Origin: JAKSSM01 sp045629065
Lineage (GTDB): Bacteria; Bacillota; Clostridia; Peptostreptococcales; Anaerovoracaceae
NCBI GenBank assembly: GCA_045629065.1
Contig: JAZQQK010000050.1
Coordinates: 1 to 8,043, forward strand
DNA length: 8,043 nucleotides
Reading direction: 5' to 3'
Below the pieces are notes generated by a model. That model saw nothing but the letters and a program-made list of their open reading frames with translations. It had not been told where the DNA came from and searched no databases. The position numbers were made by a program, and so were the translations under genes. This document shows, in pieces, positions 6,141-8,043 of the stretch (position 1 is its first letter; every line of letters begins with the position of its first letter).

Positions 6141-7984
6141 TTGCCATCCCTCCCTCCTTTGAATGATGCCAAGCCGTGGAAGTCGCAACGTAAGCAACGA
6201 GTTGCTTCTTGTAATGCTTCTTCGAGTGACATTGGTTGTTCTACTTCATTAAAGTCGTTGCCACGTTCTCTAGCGTATCTTTCCTGAAGTTCAACTCTAC
6301 CACAAGGATTTGGATCGTTAGGTGTAGCTACTGGGATGTCGATATCTACTGTAAGCTCGTGCTTATAGCCCAAATATCTATCAATATTAGCTGCTGCAAC
6401 TTTTCCTGCTGCTACAGCTCTAATTACTGTTGCTGGACCTGTAACACAGTCGCCACCGGCAAAGATTCCGTCGATTCCTGTGAGTGAAAGGTCGTTCATA
6501 GCCTTGATGTTGCCACGGTTAACTGGAAGTCCCATCTCTTCGAAGGACTTAGAGTCTGTCGCTTGACCAATTGCGGAAATGATAATGTCGCAAGGGATCT
6601 TTTCTTCAGGGCTTTGCGATGCAACTGGCTTTGGTCTACCCTGTGCGTCTGCTGGACCTGGGATCTGTGGCTGTACCCAAAGTGCATGTGCATAGCCATG
6701 TTTATCAGTTTCGATTCTTACAGGAGCTTTAAGCTGAAGGATTTCGATACCTTCTGCAGCTGCTGCATCGATTTCTGCAGGTAATGCTGTCATGTCTTGA
6801 CGACGACGTCTATATACGACTGATACGGATGCTGCACCGAGACGGTTAGCTGTACGAGCTACGTCCATGGCAACGTTTCCTCCGCCGATTACGGCTACAT
6901 GCTTGCCCTTAAAGTCTGGCATAGCATTGTCTCCGATACCTCTTAACATTTCTACTGCTGGGATTACGCCCTTAGCAAATTCACCATCAATGCCGAGATT
7001 CTTTGCATTGTGTGATCCGATAGAAACATAGATTGCATCATATTCTTTCTTTAACTTTTCTAATCCACCATTCTGAGTGGCATCACAGCCAAGCTTAACA
7101 TCGATTCCTGTAGAAAGGATTGCATCGATATCCCATTGCAGTCTCTCACGAGGAAGTCTATAGCTTGGAATACCATATCTAAGCATTCCACCGAGCTGAT
7201 CTCTCTTTTCAAAGATTGTAACCTGGTGGCCCATGAGTGATAAGAAATATGCAGCTGTAAGTCCGGAAGGACCTCCTCCTACTACTGCGATATTCTTTCC
7301 TGTCTTTGGTAATTTCTTTGGTACTTTTGGATTATCGCAATTGTCCACAGCAAAGCGCTTGATTCCTCTGATATTAATAGGTGCGTCGATAATTGTACGA
7401 CGGCACATTGCTTCGCATGGGTGCTCGCATATAAGTGCACATACAGTTGGGAATGGATTATCCTTTCTGATGAGATTTACTGCGTCGTTGTATCTGCCAG
7501 CTTTAGTCAATGCTATATAACCTGGTACGTCAACGTTTGCAGGACATTTTGCTACGCATGGAACGGATACTGTTCCGGATGTTTCTCTAGGTGCGCAAAC
7601 TTTGTTAGTGATGTGTGAAACGAAATCTTCGCGATATCCGTTTAAGCATCTCAACACCATATCGGCTGCTTCAAAACCGATAGCGCAGTCTGCGGATGAT
7701 TTGATGGAATTTGCAGTTTCTTCTAAAAGCGTTAAATCGCTAAGCGAAGACTCTGCATCTACGTCCAAAATGTCGTCGATGATGTTCTCTAACTGAGCTA
7801 GACCAACACGACATGGTACGCATTTTCCACATGATTGTGAATGACACAACTTTAAGAACGCTGACATTAAATCTACTGGGCACTGATTAGGATTGCTTGC
7901 GCCAATTCTCTTCTCTAATTCCTGGTAGAGACTGTCGATCGTCTTTTGAGCGGCATCGTTGGATTTGATAAATAACTTGTCCAA
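6134..7984 (-). CDS. GltD-like NAD(P)H/FAD oxidoreductase with N-terminal NuoF-type 4Fe-4S domain
   Basis: This encodes 616 residues. Residues about 35-125 match the C-terminal Fe-S domain of NuoF/HydB proteins: CGKCVPCRVG gives C52, C55 and C58, with C100 in SADCAIG as the fourth ligand. The FMN/NADH-binding part of NuoF is absent. Residues about 140-215 are a GltD-type Fe-S domain with C143, C147, C182, C186, C190 and C194. Two Rossmann folds follow: FAD-binding VVGGGPSGL (234-242), and NAD(P)H-binding VIGGGN (365-370) with YRRRRQDM, whose arginines suggest NADPH. The FAD-closing motif is IFAGGDCVTGPAT (507-519). The C-terminus carries a CLRC pair (597, 600). It likely moves electrons between NAD(P)H, FAD and Fe-S clusters and feeds or drains the hydrogenase encoded just downstream. 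No glutamate synthase large subunit is in the window, so glutamate synthesis is not implied. The start is TTG 7984: its AAAGGAGAGG site lies 7 bases upstream, an in-frame TGA lies further upstream, and the first internal ATG is 39 codons in and would cut into the domain. Confidence 0.92.
   Translation of the reverse strand: MDKLFIKSNDAAQKTIDSLYQELEKRIGASNPNQCPVDLMSAFLKLCHSQSCGKCVPCRVGLAQLENIIDDILDVDAESSLSDLTLLEETANSIKSSADCAIGFEAADMVLRCLNGYREDFVSHITNKVCAPRETSGTVSVPCVAKCPANVDVPGYIALTKAGRYNDAVNLIRKDNPFPTVCALICEHPCEAMCRRTIIDAPINIRGIKRFAVDNCDNPKVPKKLPKTGKNIAVVGGGPSGLTAAYFLSLMGHQVTIFEKRDQLGGMLRYGIPSYRLPRERLQWDIDAILSTGIDVKLGCDATQNGGLEKLKKEYDAIYVSIGSHNAKNLGIDGEFAKGVIPAVEMLRGIGDNAMPDFKGKHVAVIGGGNVAMDVARTANRLGAASVSVVYRRRRQDMTALPAEIDAAAAEGIEILQLKAPVRIETDKHGYAHALWVQPQIPGPADAQGRPKPVASQSPEEKIPCDIIISAIGQATDSKSFEEMGLPVNRGNIKAMNDLSLTGIDGIFAGGDCVTGPATVIRAVAAGKVAAANIDRYLGYKHELTVDIDIPVATPNDPNPCGRVELQERYARERGNDFNEVEQPMSLEEALQEATRCLRCDFHGLASFKGGRDGKW
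6148..6160 (-). promoter_or_regulatory. Purine-rich ribosome binding site of hydA inside the upstream gene
   Basis: AAAGGAGGGAGGG on the minus strand ends 7 bases before ATG 6140. It is encoded within the last codons of the GltD-like gene (KGGR), giving two overlapping GGAGG-like registers. It fixes the hydA start and suggests efficient, coupled translation. Confidence 0.85.
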
Positions 7985-7998
7985 TGTTCCTCTCCTTT
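7985..7998 (-). promoter_or_regulatory. Ribosome binding site supporting the TTG start
   Basis: AAAGGAGAGGAACA on the minus strand directly precedes TTG 7984, with 7 bases between AGGAG and the codon. It is the main support for a non-ATG start of the GltD-like gene. The remaining 45 bases to the window edge contain no promoter I can call with confidence. Confidence 0.8.
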
Positions 7999-8043
7999 CA
8001 AATTCAAAATTTCTATGTCAAAGTAATTGCAAACAAAATACAA

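Noticed and set aside
8000..8043. Possible promoter upstream of the GltD-like gene (TTGACA or TTGTAT on the minus strand)
   Set aside because: TTGACA would put its -10 inside the ribosome binding site or coding start. The other pairings match the -10 consensus poorly. The operon may begin beyond the window.

Overview
This window reads as chromosomal DNA from a strictly anaerobic, fermentative Gram-positive bacterium, most likely a gut or oral clostridium. A Family XIII / Anaerovoracaceae-type organism would fit, but that placement is inference. The grounds are a pyruvate:ferredoxin oxidoreductase end, an oxygen-sensitive [FeFe]-hydrogenase, strong AGGAGG-type ribosome binding sites, rho-independent terminators, and a BspA-like secreted leucine-rich protein of a kind common in gut Firmicutes. 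No mobile element, CRISPR array, tRNA or rRNA was seen.

Layout. Positions 2-259 (+) hold the last 85 residues of a pyruvate:ferredoxin oxidoreductase. A trailer with three successive hairpins follows (282-374), the last being a clear terminator. All remaining genes are on the minus strand. From right to left they are: a GltD-like flavoprotein with an N-terminal NuoF-type Fe-S domain (6134-7984, TTG start); an [FeFe]-hydrogenase overlapping it by 7 bases (4410-6140) and closed by a strong terminator (4346-4374); a secreted 848-residue protein with BspA-type leucine-rich repeats and thirteen tandem units of about 26 residues, each with paired cysteines (1660-4206), with its own promoter and terminator; and a Fic-family enzyme with a C-terminal winged-helix-like domain (437-1516), with its own promoter bracketed by a direct repeat.

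How the genes may work together. Pyruvate oxidation by the first enzyme yields reduced ferredoxin. The hydrogenase can dispose of such electrons as H2. The GltD-like partner adds an FAD/NAD(P)H module, so the pair probably connects ferredoxin, H2 and NAD(P)H; this neighbourhood matches the glutamate-synthase-linked (group A2) type of [FeFe]-hydrogenase. The fic gene and the surface-protein gene are separate transcription units between the two energy loci and have no evident metabolic link to them.

The most distinctive points are the GltD-like/NuoF-like fusion coupled to the hydrogenase, the cysteine-laddered repeat array with nested higher-order duplications, and the possible self-regulation of the Fic gene. 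I see no convincing evidence of an entirely new multi-gene system here.
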